Below, one piece after another: positions 39,840 to 48,922 of a stretch of DNA of 64,000 bases. Each line of letters starts with the position of its first letter. Within the stretch, counting starts at the first letter, position 1. The position numbers and the translations under genes are program-made. The notes under the pieces were generated by a model. It was not told where the DNA came from. It saw only the letters and a program-made list of their open reading frames with translations, and did no database searches. Source of the DNA: Ottowia oryzae (GTDB lineage: Bacteria; Pseudomonadota; Gammaproteobacteria; Burkholderiales; Burkholderiaceae_C). The DNA lies in contig NZ_CP027666.1 of NCBI RefSeq assembly GCF_003008535.1, positions 1,341,001-1,405,000 of the forward strand. The letters are read 5' to 3'.

Positions 39840-42158
39840 TCAGGCGCGGGTGTCGCGCCGCGCCGCAGCCTCGGCCACCGCCAGCGCCGTCATGTTGACC
39901 AGCCGGCGCACGGTGGCGGAAGGCGTCAGCACGTGCGCGGGCGCGGCCGTGCCTAGCAACATGGGGCCGATGGTCACGCCGTTGCCCACGGTGATTTTCA
40001 GCACGTTGAACAGGATGTTGGCCGAATCCAGATTGGGGCAGACCAGCAGGTTGGCCTCGCCGGTGAGCGTGCTGTCTGATACGGCTTGGTTGCGCAGCGC
40101 CACCGACAGCGCGTTGTCGGCGTGCATTTCGCCGTCGGATTCGATGTCGGGCGCCATCTCGCGGAACAGCTCGCGCGCGCGCCGCATCTTCAGCGCCGCC
40201 GGGCGCTTGGACGAGCCAAAGTTGGAATGCGACACGAAGGCCACCTTGGGCGGCATGCCAAAGTTACGCACCTCGATGGCGGCCATCTGGGCGATGGCGG
40301 CCAGCAGCTCGGCGTCCGGGTCGTCGTTGACGTAGGTGTCGGTGATGAACAGGGTGCGTTCGGGCAGCATCAGCGCGTTCAGCGTGGCCAGGCCCGGCGC
40401 GCCGGGTTCCACGCCGATGATGTCGCGGATGTTGTCCAGGTGCGCGTCGAAGCGGCCCACCAACCCGCACAGCATGGCCTCGGCGTCGCCCAGGTGCACC
40501 ATCAGCGCCGCGATGACGGTGCTGGAGCGGCGCACCGTGGCCTTGGCCGCCTCCACCGACACGCCGTTGCGCGCCATCAGGCGGTGGTAGGTCTCCCAAT
40601 AGGTGCGAAAGCGCGGGTCGTCCTCGGGGTTCACGCATTCCACGTCTTTGCCCAGGCGCATGCGCAGGCCGGCCTTGGCGATGCGCGTTTCGATCACGGC
40701 GGGCCGGCCGATCAGGATAGGCGTGGCCAGGCGGTCGTCGATGGCGATCTGCGCGGCGCGCAGCACGCGCTCGTCCTCGCCCTCGGCGTAGGCCACGCGC
40801 TTGTTCTGCGGCGCCACGGAGTGGGCCTTGGCGTACACCGGGCGCATCACCATGCCGGTTTGGTAGACAAACCGCTCCAGGCTGATGCGGTAGGCGTCCA
40901 TGTCCTCAATGGGGCGCGTGGCCACGCCCGATTCGGCCGCTGCCTTGGCCACGGCGGGGGCAATGCGCATGATCAGGCGCGGGTCGAACGGCGTGGGGAT
41001 GATGTATTCGGCGCCAAACTGCAGGTCTTTGCCGGCGTAGGCGGCGGCCACTTCGGCGCTGGTTTCGGCCTTGGCCAGCGCGGCGATCTCGCGCACGCAG
41101 GCCAGCTTCATCTCTTCGGTGATCTTGGTGGCGCCGCAGTCCAGCGCGCCCCGGAAGATGTAGGGGAAGCACAGGACGTTGTTGACCTGGTTAGGGTAGT
41201 CGCTGCGGCCCGTGGCGATGATGCAGTCGGGCCGCGCGGCCAGCGCTTCTTCGGGGCGGATCTCAGGTTCGGGGTTGGCCAGCGCCAGGATGACGGGCTT
41301 GTCGGCCATGGTCTTGACCATGTCGCCCGTCAGCACGCCCGCGGCCGAGCAGCCCAGGAACACGTCCGCGCCCTTGACCACGTCGGCCAGCGTGCGCAGG
41401 CCCGTATCGGGCTGGGCAAAGCGTGCCTTGCTCTCGTCAAAGCCGCCTGCGCGGCCGTTGTAGATCAGGCCCTTGGAATCGCAGGCAAACACGTTGGCGG
41501 GCTTGACGCCCAGCGCCACCATCACGTCCAGGCAGGCGATGGCGGCTGCGCCCGCGCCACTGACGGCCACCTTCACGGCGCCGATCTGCTTGCCCACCAG
41601 CTCCAGCGCGTTCAGCAGCGCGGCGCTGGAGATGATGGCCGTGCCGTGCTGGTCGTCGTGAAACACGGGGATGTTCATGCGCTCGCGCAGCTTCTTCTCG
41701 ATATAGAAGCACTCGGGCGCCTTGATGTCTTCCAGGTTGATGCCGCCGAGCGTGGGCTCGAGCGCCGCGATGATGTCCACCAGCTTGTCGGGGTCGCGCT
41801 CGGCCAGCTCGATGTCGAACACGTCGATGCCGGCGAACTTCTTGAAGAGGCACCCCTTGCCCTCCATCACCGGCTTGCCGGCCAGCGGGCCGATGTCGCC
41901 CAGCCCCAGCACGGCGGTGCCGTTGGTCACCACGCCCACCAGGTTGCCGCGGCTGGTGTATTCGGCCGCCTTGGACGGGTCGGCCTGAATGTCCAGGCAC
42001 GGGTAGGCCACGCCGGGCGAATACGCCAGCGACAGATCCAGCTGGTTGGACAGCGGCTTGGTGGCGTTGACGGCGATCTTGCCGCGGGTGGGTGAGCGGT
42101 GGTATTCCAGCGCGGCTTCGCGCAGGGCCTTCTCAGCGGGCGAGAGGGGCTTGGTCAT
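39840..42158 (-). CDS. maeB: NADP-dependent malic enzyme with phosphotransacetylase-like domain
   Basis: 772-residue enzyme converting malate to pyruvate, CO2 and NADPH. Residues about 1-430 hold the malic domain (SLAYSPGVAYPCLDI, GTAVLGLGDIGPLAGKPVMEG, HDDQHGTAIISSAALLNAL) and the NAD-binding domain (KVAVSGAGAAAIACLDVM). Residues about 430-770 are the phosphotransacetylase-like regulatory domain of MaeB-type enzymes, usually inactive but sensing acetyl-CoA (AEGEDERVLRAAQIAIDD). AGGAG upstream of the ATG is clear. Probably links the TCA cycle to NADPH supply. Confidence 0.96.
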   Translation of the reverse strand: MTKPLSPAEKALREAALEYHRSPTRGKIAVNATKPLSNQLDLSLAYSPGVAYPCLDIQADPSKAAEYTSRGNLVGVVTNGTAVLGLGDIGPLAGKPVMEGKGCLFKKFAGIDVFDIELAERDPDKLVDIIAALEPTLGGINLEDIKAPECFYIEKKLRERMNIPVFHDDQHGTAIISSAALLNALELVGKQIGAVKVAVSGAGAAAIACLDVMVALGVKPANVFACDSKGLIYNGRAGGFDESKARFAQPDTGLRTLADVVKGADVFLGCSAAGVLTGDMVKTMADKPVILALANPEPEIRPEEALAARPDCIIATGRSDYPNQVNNVLCFPYIFRGALDCGATKITEEMKLACVREIAALAKAETSAEVAAAYAGKDLQFGAEYIIPTPFDPRLIMRIAPAVAKAAAESGVATRPIEDMDAYRISLERFVYQTGMVMRPVYAKAHSVAPQNKRVAYAEGEDERVLRAAQIAIDDRLATPILIGRPAVIETRIAKAGLRMRLGKDVECVNPEDDPRFRTYWETYHRLMARNGVSVEAAKATVRRSSTVIAALMVHLGDAEAMLCGLVGRFDAHLDNIRDIIGVEPGAPGLATLNALMLPERTLFITDTYVNDDPDAELLAAIAQMAAIEVRNFGMPPKVAFVSHSNFGSSKRPAALKMRRARELFREMAPDIESDGEMHADNALSVALRNQAVSDSTLTGEANLLVCPNLDSANILFNVLKITVGNGVTIGPMLLGTAAPAHVLTPSATVRRLVNMTALAVAEAAARRDTRA

Positions 42159-42379
42159 CGTGGTGTCTCCTGGCTGATTCGATGGCGGTTGTGGCGCGCA
42201 GCCCCCAGACGTGGGCGCGCGCAGCATGCAGACCGTCTCGCAAGCCTACTCCAAATCCAGGGGGCTTTCGGGCGCTCCGCAGGTCGCTTCGGTGAAGCGA
42301 CTCAGCGGGCGGAGCAGATGGTGGTGCCCGCTGCGGCGCGGTACGCCACCCGAGGCATCAGCAGGAAGGGTTCAAGAAT
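42159..42379. other. Gene-free stretch upstream of maeB
   Basis: With the repeat that follows, this forms a 325-base gap between maeB and the DUF2917 gene. It should hold the maeB promoter, but no convincing -35/-10 pair or coding frame is seen. Confidence 0.5.
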
Positions 42380-42433
42380 AAAAAGTGCCTCTAACGCAGG
42401 ACGGTAGAGCGCTGGAAGCTATCAAAAAAAGAG
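42380..42433. repeat. Dispersed palindromic element
   Basis: AAAAAGTGCCTCTAACGCAG, GACGGTAGAGCGCTGGAAGC and TATCAAAAAAAGAG; right arm and tail are close to consensus, left arm eroded. Confidence 0.7.
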
Positions 42434-42483
42434 TATTCATGACGACGGCGATGCCCGTCGATGCCCGTGCTGGGCGGTGCTCT

Positions 42484-42924
42484 TCAGGCGCGCCAGGGCC
42501 CGCGCCCGGCCGACCACACGCCCGCCATCAGCCGCGACAGCGCGTGGGCGGCGTCGCCCAGCGCGTGCGACAAGTCGCTGGCGGGGCCGCGCACCGCTTC
42601 GCCCAGGCCCACCGGGCGCTGCGCCTGCCAGGTGAAGGCGGCGTCGTTCGCGCTGGGGCAGCGGCTGGCCGGCTCGATCACCACGCTGGCGCCGGCGGGC
42701 ATGGTCAGGCGTTCACCGGCGTGCAGGAACAGGTCGCCCTGCGGGCCGGCTTCGGTGCCGGGTTGCGGGCCGTCGAAGGTGATCCAGAGCGAGCCGCGCG
42801 CCACGCGCAGTTCGCCGGAGTGGCTGGCGCACCAGCGGCGGGCCTGGCCGGCAGCCAGGGCGTGCAGGCCGGGCGCCGGGGCGCGCAGGGCCAGGGAGGA
42901 AAGGGCGTCGGGTTGGGTGCGCAT
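42484..42924 (-). CDS. DUF2917 protein
   Basis: 146-residue cytoplasmic protein with a small cupin-like DUF2917 core (SGELRVARGSLWITFDGP, FLHAGERLTMPAGASVVIEP). Function unknown. It faces a GcvA-like LysR regulator across a 118-base gap; this divergent pairing recurs in Burkholderiales, so the regulator probably controls it. The start at MRTQPDALSS is preferred to an ATG-like start seven codons upstream. Confidence 0.85.
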   Translation of the reverse strand: MRTQPDALSSLALRAPAPGLHALAAGQARRWCASHSGELRVARGSLWITFDGPQPGTEAGPQGDLFLHAGERLTMPAGASVVIEPASRCPSANDAAFTWQAQRPVGLGEAVRGPASDLSHALGDAAHALSRLMAGVWSAGRGPWRA

Positions 42925-43042
42925 GGCAGTCTCCCACTCAAGCAAGGTTGGTCGTCAATCGGAAGGTGATGGTGCCGCCGCGTGCGTTGACAGTCCAATG
43001 AATTCCGGCCACGCTATTCATCCCGTTTTCGCATCAATCGAC

Positions 43043-44041
43043 ATGCTGCATTCACAGACCCATCTGCGTTCCCGCCCCGTGCAGGCAGGCTACCTGCGCG
43101 CGTTCGAGGCGGTGGCCCGGCATCTCAATTTCCGCATGGCGGCCGAGGAAATGGCGCTGACGCAGTCGGCCGTCAGCCGGCAGATCCAGTCGCTGGAAGA
43201 CGAGGTGGGCGTGCCCCTTTTTCTGCGCCACACCCGCGCGGTGGAGCTGACCACCGCCGGCATGCAACTGTTGCAGGCCGTGGGCCAGGCGCTGCCCCGC
43301 ATCGACGCGGCCGTGCGCCACATCCGCCAAAGCTCGGGGCGCAAGCACGTGTCGGTCACCACGTTCGCATCCTTTGCTTCCATGTGGCTGATCCCGAAGC
43401 TGGAAGCCTTTCAGCGCGCCTACCCCGACATCGACATCCGCATCGAGGCCTCGGATTCGGCGGTTGACCTGGAAGTTGCCGACCTGGACGTGGCCGTGCG
43501 CTACGCCCCGGCCGAGCGCATGGCGCCGGGCGCGCGGCGGCTGTTTGGCGAATCCGTCACGCCCATGGTCAGCCCGTGGCTGCTCAAAAGCGGGCCGCCC
43601 CTGCGCAAGCCCGAAGATTTGCTGCAGCACACCCTGATCGAAGCGGGCGACGCCTACACGCCGCACCTGGCCTGGCTGACCTGGCGCCGCTGGCTGGACG
43701 CCAACGGGATGGAGCGCGCCCAGCCCAAGCGCTGGCTCAGCTTCAACTACGCCTACCAGATGGTGCAGGCCGCGCTGAGCGGGCAGGGCGTGGTGCTGGC
43801 CCGCCCGCCGTTGGTCGCCGAAAGCCTGACGCGCGGCGAGCTGGTGGAGGTGTTTCCCGCCGCCGAATTCCCGCAGGCGCGGCTGGTGTCGCCCATGGCG
43901 TACTGGCTGGTGCTGGCGCCGCGCAGCACGCACCGTCCCGAAGTGCTGGCTTTTGCCGACTGGCTGATGGCCGAATCGGTCAGCACCCGCCACACCGTGG
44001 GCGAGGGCGATGACCCCGACATGGTGAACGACCTGGATTGA
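43043..44041 (+). CDS. LysR-family transcriptional regulator (GcvA-like)
   Basis: 332-residue regulator. Winged helix: LRAFEAVARHLNFRMAAEEM, then LTQSAVSRQIQSLEDEVGVP. Effector domain: VSVTTFASFASMWLIPKLEAF, with the GcvA-type DLDVAVRYAP. Probably autoregulatory and controlling the divergent DUF2917 gene. The start giving MLHSQTHLRS follows directly from the divergent gap. Confidence 0.93.
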   Translation: MLHSQTHLRSRPVQAGYLRAFEAVARHLNFRMAAEEMALTQSAVSRQIQSLEDEVGVPLFLRHTRAVELTTAGMQLLQAVGQALPRIDAAVRHIRQSSGRKHVSVTTFASFASMWLIPKLEAFQRAYPDIDIRIEASDSAVDLEVADLDVAVRYAPAERMAPGARRLFGESVTPMVSPWLLKSGPPLRKPEDLLQHTLIEAGDAYTPHLAWLTWRRWLDANGMERAQPKRWLSFNYAYQMVQAALSGQGVVLARPPLVAESLTRGELVEVFPAAEFPQARLVSPMAYWLVLAPRSTHRPEVLAFADWLMAESVSTRHTVGEGDDPDMVNDLD

Positions 44042-44199
44042 GGGGCGCTGCCCCGGCCCATGCGCTGCAAGCACGGGCGGCGTACATCGCGTTTTGTTGG
44101 GCGCGTTGCTTTGAGGCGGAGGTGGCCGCGGCCTACGGGTAAGCCCCGATGGCTTTAAACAATCGGTTACTAAAATGGCCGGCGAGGACACCCACCACC

Positions 44200-45306
44200 A
44201 TGCACGACCAGGTCAGGCGAATCGCAGGACGGCTGTACGACGGCGTGCTTTCGCCGCAGGACTGGTACGACGGCCTGGCGGCTTGCGGATCAGCGCTGGG
44301 TGCGGGCAACTTCCACCATCTCACCGTGGATGTGCAGCAAGGGGTGGTTGCGGAAAGCCTTGCCAGCCTCAACGATCCCAAGGCGCTTGAGACCTACGCA
44401 AACCACTTCGCCATGATCGACGAGCGCTTTCCCGTCGCCATGCGGTTGGGCGAGGGCCAGGTGATGCTGGACCACGAGCATTTCAGCGAACGTCACATGT
44501 CGCGCAGCGCGGTGTACGTGGATTGCCTTGCGCCACAGGGCATGAAATACACCATGGGCTTGAAAGTGCGCGTGCAAGGCAGCGTGCAGCAATACGTCGG
44601 CTTCATGCGGCAGGCGGATCAAGCCCACTTCACCGAGGATGATCGGCAACTGGCGCTGCAGCTCTTGCCCGACATGGTGCGTGCCACCGGCTTGCGCACG
44701 GCCGCGCGCGAGCTGGCGCAGCAAGCCCAATGGGGCTTGGCCGCACTCGACGCGCTGCCGCAGAGCGTCCTGGTGGTAGACGCCCAGCTGCGCATTGGCT
44801 ACTGCAACCCGGCTGCCGAACGCCTGCTGGCGGGCACTGAGGCCCTGGCGCAGCGCCATGGCAGCTTGCGTTGCCTGGATGGTGCGGCGCAAGCCCAGCT
44901 GCAGCTTCACGTCGCGAAGGCCTGCGGTTGGCACGGCCCCGGCTGCGCTGGCGTACAAGCCCTCGCCGGGCAGCGCCGGCGGCTCACCTTGACGGTGTTG
45001 CCCCTCAAAGCCAGCCACGCGGCGGCCGCTGCATGGCAAGCGCCAGCGGCGCTGGTCTTGGTGGCAGACCCCGCTTCGCCAGGCGGGCTAAGCTCTCGCG
45101 CGGTGGAGCAGATGCTGGGCCTATCACCTGCCGAGGCGCGCCTGGCGCTGTTGCTGGCGGCTGGCAAAACGGTCAAGGAATTCGCCGCTGCCGAGGGCGT
45201 CAGCTGGCACACGGCCCGCACCCACCTGAAGAACGCCATGCGCAAGACCGCGTGCCATCGCCAGTTGGAGCTGGTGGGCTTGCTTCAGTCCCTGCGCGCA
45301 GGCTAG
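44200..45306 (+). CDS. LuxR-type HTH regulator, first of a tandem pair
   Basis: 368-residue protein with a C-terminal LuxR/GerE helix-turn-helix (LGLSPAEARLALLLAAGKTV, then EGVSWHTARTHLKNAM). The N-terminal two thirds look like an unusual sensory region with a PAS-like part (VLVVDAQLRIGYCNPAAERL at about 205-225). No acyl-homoserine lactone-binding signature is seen. The following gene is a paralogue six bases away. Start chosen at MHDQVRRIAG; an upstream ATG 17 codons earlier is possible. Regulated genes are unknown. Confidence 0.82.
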   Translation: MHDQVRRIAGRLYDGVLSPQDWYDGLAACGSALGAGNFHHLTVDVQQGVVAESLASLNDPKALETYANHFAMIDERFPVAMRLGEGQVMLDHEHFSERHMSRSAVYVDCLAPQGMKYTMGLKVRVQGSVQQYVGFMRQADQAHFTEDDRQLALQLLPDMVRATGLRTAARELAQQAQWGLAALDALPQSVLVVDAQLRIGYCNPAAERLLAGTEALAQRHGSLRCLDGAAQAQLQLHVAKACGWHGPGCAGVQALAGQRRRLTLTVLPLKASHAAAAAWQAPAALVLVADPASPGGLSSRAVEQMLGLSPAEARLALLLAAGKTVKEFAAAEGVSWHTARTHLKNAMRKTACHRQLELVGLLQSLRAG

Positions 45307-45312
45307 CCCAAC

Positions 45313-46443
45313 ATGCCGGCCCACACCGCCCAATCCATCACCGGGTTGTTTTACGACGGGGTGCTGCAGCCCCACGCGTGGTGCGCGGCCCTGGACGCCA
45401 TGAACACCCACCTGCAGGCGGGCATTTTTCATGGGTTCACGCTGGACGAGCGTGGGGGCGAAGTGCCCGCAAGCGTGGGCAACCCTGAGCAGTTCGGGCT
45501 GGAAGCCCGGCACATGGCCGACTACGAGACCCACTATGCCGCGCACGACCGGCGCCTGTCGGCCACGGTGAGCCTGGCGCCCGGCACGGTCATGCTGGAC
45601 CACGAGCACTTCAGCCCGCGGGAGATGCAGCGCAACCCGGTGTACGCCGACTGGCTGGTTGGGCTGGGCCTCCAACACACGGCGGGGATGGTGGTCCGCC
45701 ACGAAGGCAGCGCGCGCGACTTCATCAGCTTCATGCGCCCGAAGGGTGCCAAGCCTTTTTCAGACGACGACAAGCGCTTCATCGACGTGCTGATGCCCGA
45801 CATCGCGCGCGCGTCCAGGCTGCGCGCGCGCATGCTCACCCTGGCGCGCAGCGCGGCTTTGGGCATGGCGGCGCTGGAGGGCCTGCCGCACGGCATAGCG
45901 GTGGTGGACGCGCAATGTCGCGTTCGGCACGCCAACGGCGTGGCTGAGCGGCTGTTCGCCCAGCCTGCGGCCGCTGGCGCTCTGAGCGTGCGCCACGGGC
46001 GCTTGCAATGCAGCCCCGCGCCCGCGCAGGAGCGCTTGCAGCAACTGGTGCGCGGCGCCTGCGCCAGCCTGCCTGCGGCCGGCGTGCTGGCGCTGACTGA
46101 AGGCCCCCGGCGCCTGGTGGTCACCGTGCTGCCCATGCCCATGCCCCTCAGCTACGCCTGGGCCAGCGGTTTGCAGCAACCCGCGGCCCTGATCGTGGTG
46201 ACTTCACGCGGCGCGGGCCCCAGCCTCAGCCCGCGTCTGGCGGGCGACATCCTCGGCCTGTCGCCCACCGAAACTCGGCTGGCGCTGCTGCTGGCCGACG
46301 GCAAAACCATCAAGGAATTTGCCGCCGCCGAGGGCATCAGCTGGCACACGGCGCGCACCCACCTCAAGAACGTCATGCGCAAGACCGGCTGCCACCGCCA
46401 GCTGGAGCTGGTCGCCCTGCTTCAATCCTTGAGCGGCGGCTGA
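45313..46443 (+). CDS. LuxR-type HTH regulator, second of a tandem pair
   Basis: 376-residue paralogue of the preceding gene, with shared phrases LFYDGVLQPHAWCAALDAMN, VMLDHEHFSPREM, ALEGLPHGIAVVDAQCRVRH and an almost identical HTH (LGLSPTETRLALLLADGKTI, EGISWHTARTHLKNVMRKTG). The six-base gap implies cotranscription. N-terminal sensing regions have diverged far more than the DNA-binding ends, suggesting two signals read onto similar sites, or heterodimers. Confidence 0.85.
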   Translation: MPAHTAQSITGLFYDGVLQPHAWCAALDAMNTHLQAGIFHGFTLDERGGEVPASVGNPEQFGLEARHMADYETHYAAHDRRLSATVSLAPGTVMLDHEHFSPREMQRNPVYADWLVGLGLQHTAGMVVRHEGSARDFISFMRPKGAKPFSDDDKRFIDVLMPDIARASRLRARMLTLARSAALGMAALEGLPHGIAVVDAQCRVRHANGVAERLFAQPAAAGALSVRHGRLQCSPAPAQERLQQLVRGACASLPAAGVLALTEGPRRLVVTVLPMPMPLSYAWASGLQQPAALIVVTSRGAGPSLSPRLAGDILGLSPTETRLALLLADGKTIKEFAAAEGISWHTARTHLKNVMRKTGCHRQLELVALLQSLSGG

Positions 46444-46469
46444 CAGGGCCACTGACGGGCGCCGCCCAG

Positions 46470-46838
46470 TCAGCGCGGCTTCAGCACGACCACTTCGCCG
46501 TTGCTGCGCAGCATATGAAGCAAGCCGTCTTTCAAGCGCATTTCATTGCAATTCGTGATCTTGATGGAGTTTTGGCACAACCGGCTCTCCTCGGTGCGCC
46601 AAGTGCCGTGGTTGTTGAAACGCCCGGCGTGGATGAAGAAGTCGCCGTTGTCCCTGTAGTCCAACAGCCAGCTCGAGCCCGTGGCCGACTGGACGGTGAA
46701 GGTCTTGCCGGCCAATGCCGAGCGCAGCGCCTCGGCAGTCAGGGGCTCGGCACCCTCGGGAAAGCTCTCCGTCTGCTGCGCCTTTGCGCCGCCGCCCATC
46801 GCCAGCAGCAGCGACGCCGCCAAAACCATCTTGTTCAT
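46470..46838 (-). CDS. Small secreted hypothetical protein
   Basis: 122 residues with a signal peptide (MNKMVLAASLLLAMGGGAKA, cleaved before QQTESF). The mature part is a compact beta-rich domain with the phrases LAGKTFTVQSATGSSWLLDY, DFFIHAGRFNNHGTWRTE and two Cys (RLCQN, ITNCNEM) that may form a disulfide. Family not recognised; the shape recalls lipocalin-like or copper-resistance-type small periplasmic domains. Convergent to the LuxR pair. Confidence 0.75.
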   Translation of the reverse strand: MNKMVLAASLLLAMGGGAKAQQTESFPEGAEPLTAEALRSALAGKTFTVQSATGSSWLLDYRDNGDFFIHAGRFNNHGTWRTEESRLCQNSIKITNCNEMRLKDGLLHMLRSNGEVVVLKPR

Positions 46839-47190
46839 GTTGAAGACCCTCTTTAGTTGGCAACCCACCCACGTCGACGACCGGCTGGCGGGGTTTGGCG
46901 GGCCCGCGCAGCGCCACCACCGCGCAAACAGGCGGCAGCGCCACGCGTGCCGCCCGTGCCGCCCTTGCCGCGGCCAAAAGTAACCCGAGGGGCACCCGCC
47001 ACGCCATACCGCATTTGTGGGATGGCGGTGCGCCCAGTAATCGCTAAATTCGGTGCTCAGTGCTGTCACACCCGGTCACATGTCGCCCAGCTGCGCCCGC
47101 ATCGCGGCGCGGTGCAGGGCGGGGCCGGCACCTAAGCGCACCGCCGCGATCGCAGCGGCCTGCCTGCGCCAGTGGGTGTTCTGTCGAATG
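46839..47190. other. Gene-free stretch upstream of the secreted protein gene
   Basis: Part of a 676-base gap before ppk2. GC-rich, with repeated GCC triplets near 46920-46980 and no frame of coding quality. Contains the promoter of the secreted protein gene but none is recognised. The remainder of the gap holds two dispersed palindromes. Confidence 0.5.
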
Positions 47191-47254
47191 CTATTGAAAT
47201 GAGAGCTGCTACCGCCCGTCCAGCCTGCGCTGGAGTCGTATAACGCATCTATTC
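47191..47254. repeat. Dispersed palindromic element
   Basis: CTATTGAAATGAGAGCTGCT, ACCGCCCGTCCAGCCTGCGC and TGGAGTCGTATAACG; both arms recognisable but degraded. Confidence 0.65.
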
Positions 47255-47459
47255 TTTGCGCGATCGCCGCGCGGGGCTGCAGGGCACTGTGCCTGCTGGT
47301 CTGAGGGGGGCGCGCCGGGTTCGCGCCAGGCATTCGACGGCGGACGCCGAGTGCGCCGCGCGCAGCGCGGGCATGGCTGGCTGGCGCCCGTCGCCATCGG
47401 CCAGCGTGCCAGCGCCGGGCTCACCATCGCCCGGGCAGCTTGGTTAAGTCAATCGACTC

Positions 47460-47507
47460 CCGGCGCTTGCTGCATCAGCGCTGCGCGCTACTCTAAAGCT
47501 AGCAAAA
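47460..47507. repeat. Dispersed palindromic element downstream of ppk2
   Basis: CCGGCGCTTGCTGCATCAGC, GCTGCGCGCTACTCTAAAGC then TAGCAAAAG. Lies immediately beyond the ppk2 stop on the minus strand, where a terminator would be expected. Confidence 0.65.
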
Positions 47508-47514
47508 GGCCAGA

Positions 47515-48669
47515 TTACATCAGCGCCTGCGGGCGCTCGCCACGCTCGTACACCACGTGGGCGCGGCCGACGATCAGCGGGTCCAGCTTGCCGATCTGCG
47601 CTAGGTCTTTGTTGTCGTACGGCAGCTTGTGCAGCACGTAGCGCATGGCGTTCAGGCGTGCGCGCTTTTTGCACACGCTCTTGATCACCGTCCAGGGGCT
47701 GTCGGCGGTGTCGGTTTCAAAGAACATCTGCTCTTTGGCGCGGGTGTAGTCGTCCCACTTGTCCAGGCTGGCCTTGTCGACGGGGCTCAGCTTCCACTGC
47801 TTGAGCGGGTGGCCTTCGCGTTCCTTGAAGCGGCGGCGCTGCTCGGCCTGGCTCACGCTGAACCAGAACTTGATGAGGTACACGCCGCTGGAGACAAGGT
47901 GGCGCTCAAACTCGGGCGCCTGGCGCATGAAGTCCTGGTATTCCTTGTCGGTGCAAAAGCCCATGACGCGCTCGACGCCGGCGCGGTTGTACCAGCTGCG
48001 GTCGAACAGCACGATCTCGCCGCGCGTGGGCAGGTGCTGCACGTAGCGCTGGAAGTACCACTGGCCCAGCTCGGTGGGCGTGGGCTTTTCCAGGGCAACC
48101 ACGCGCGCGCCGCGGGGGTTCAGGTGTTCCATGAAGCGCTTGATGGTGCCGCCCTTGCCAGCCGCGTCGCGGCCTTCAAAGATGATGACCACGCGCGCGC
48201 CGGTCTCCTTGACCCAGTTCTGCAGCTTGAGCAGCTCCACCTGCAGCTTGAACTTCTCTTTCTCGTAGGTGGCGCGGCGCAGCAGGTTCTTGTAGGGGTA
48301 GCCGCCGTCGCGCCAGTCGGGCGCCAGCGCTTCGTCGGGGTCGACTTCATCGGCTGCGGGGCGGGCCGAGCGCAGCGCCTTGCGCAGGGCTTTGCGGTCG
48401 TCCGGGGCGGCGCCTTCCAGCAGGGCCAGCAGGCCGCGTGCGCGCTCTTCGGCGGTGCCCACGGTCTCGTCTTGCGTCAGGCGCAAGGCCGCTTCCACCT
48501 GCGCGCCGCGCGCGGCGGCGGTGGCCTCAGAGGCGACGTAGGCGGCCAGGGCTTCGGGTTTCAGTGAGGGCGAAATGTCGCCGGCCTGAACCGGGCGGGC
48601 GTTGGCCTTCTTGCGGCTGGCGGCGCCATTGAGGGCAGCGTCGGCGCGGGTACGGGCAGGGCGTGTCAT
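47515..48669 (-). CDS. ppk2: Polyphosphate kinase 2 (class I)
   Basis: 384-residue cytoplasmic enzyme moving phosphate between polyphosphate and nucleoside diphosphates. Walker A is GRDAAGKGGTIKRF; Walker B EIVLFDRSWYNRAGVERVMG; lid region RRRFKEREGHPLKQWKLSPVD. Residues about 1-110 form an Ala/Arg-rich, probably flexible, extension before the catalytic core. GGAGG upstream fixes the start. Single-domain length fits class I. Confidence 0.95.
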   Translation of the reverse strand: MTRPARTRADAALNGAASRKKANARPVQAGDISPSLKPEALAAYVASEATAAARGAQVEAALRLTQDETVGTAEERARGLLALLEGAAPDDRKALRKALRSARPAADEVDPDEALAPDWRDGGYPYKNLLRRATYEKEKFKLQVELLKLQNWVKETGARVVIIFEGRDAAGKGGTIKRFMEHLNPRGARVVALEKPTPTELGQWYFQRYVQHLPTRGEIVLFDRSWYNRAGVERVMGFCTDKEYQDFMRQAPEFERHLVSSGVYLIKFWFSVSQAEQRRRFKEREGHPLKQWKLSPVDKASLDKWDDYTRAKEQMFFETDTADSPWTVIKSVCKKRARLNAMRYVLHKLPYDNKDLAQIGKLDPLIVGRAHVVYERGERPQALM

Positions 48670-48797
48670 GGGAATCCTCCGAGGAAATGCGCGGCGCCAA
48701 GTACCGTTGCCGCGCTGGCTTGTGTTCAAGCCTGAATATGCACCCGCTGCGGCGGGTGGGGCTTGATGCGGGTCAAGTGGGCGAGGTTGGCGACCAT

Positions 48798-48826
48798 GTG
48801 CCGTTGTGCCGTTGTGCCGTTGTGCC
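48798..48826. repeat. GTGCCGTT tandem microrepeat
   Basis: Three exact copies of GTGCCGTT plus a partial fourth in the 253-base gap between ppk2 and the cyclo-ligase gene. A slippage-prone tract; no frame uses it. Confidence 0.8.
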
Positions 48827-48922
48827 AGCGAGCCGGGCGGCATGGGCCGCCGGCGCGCGTGGCGGGCAAGCCACGGGGGCCATCCGGGGCACGGCGGGCG
48901 GCGCCGCCAGGCGCGGCGCGGC

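Noticed and set aside
47076..47333. Minus-strand 85-codon frame in the gap before ppk2
   Set aside because: It translates a dispersed palindrome and flanking non-coding DNA; no start signal or coding bias.
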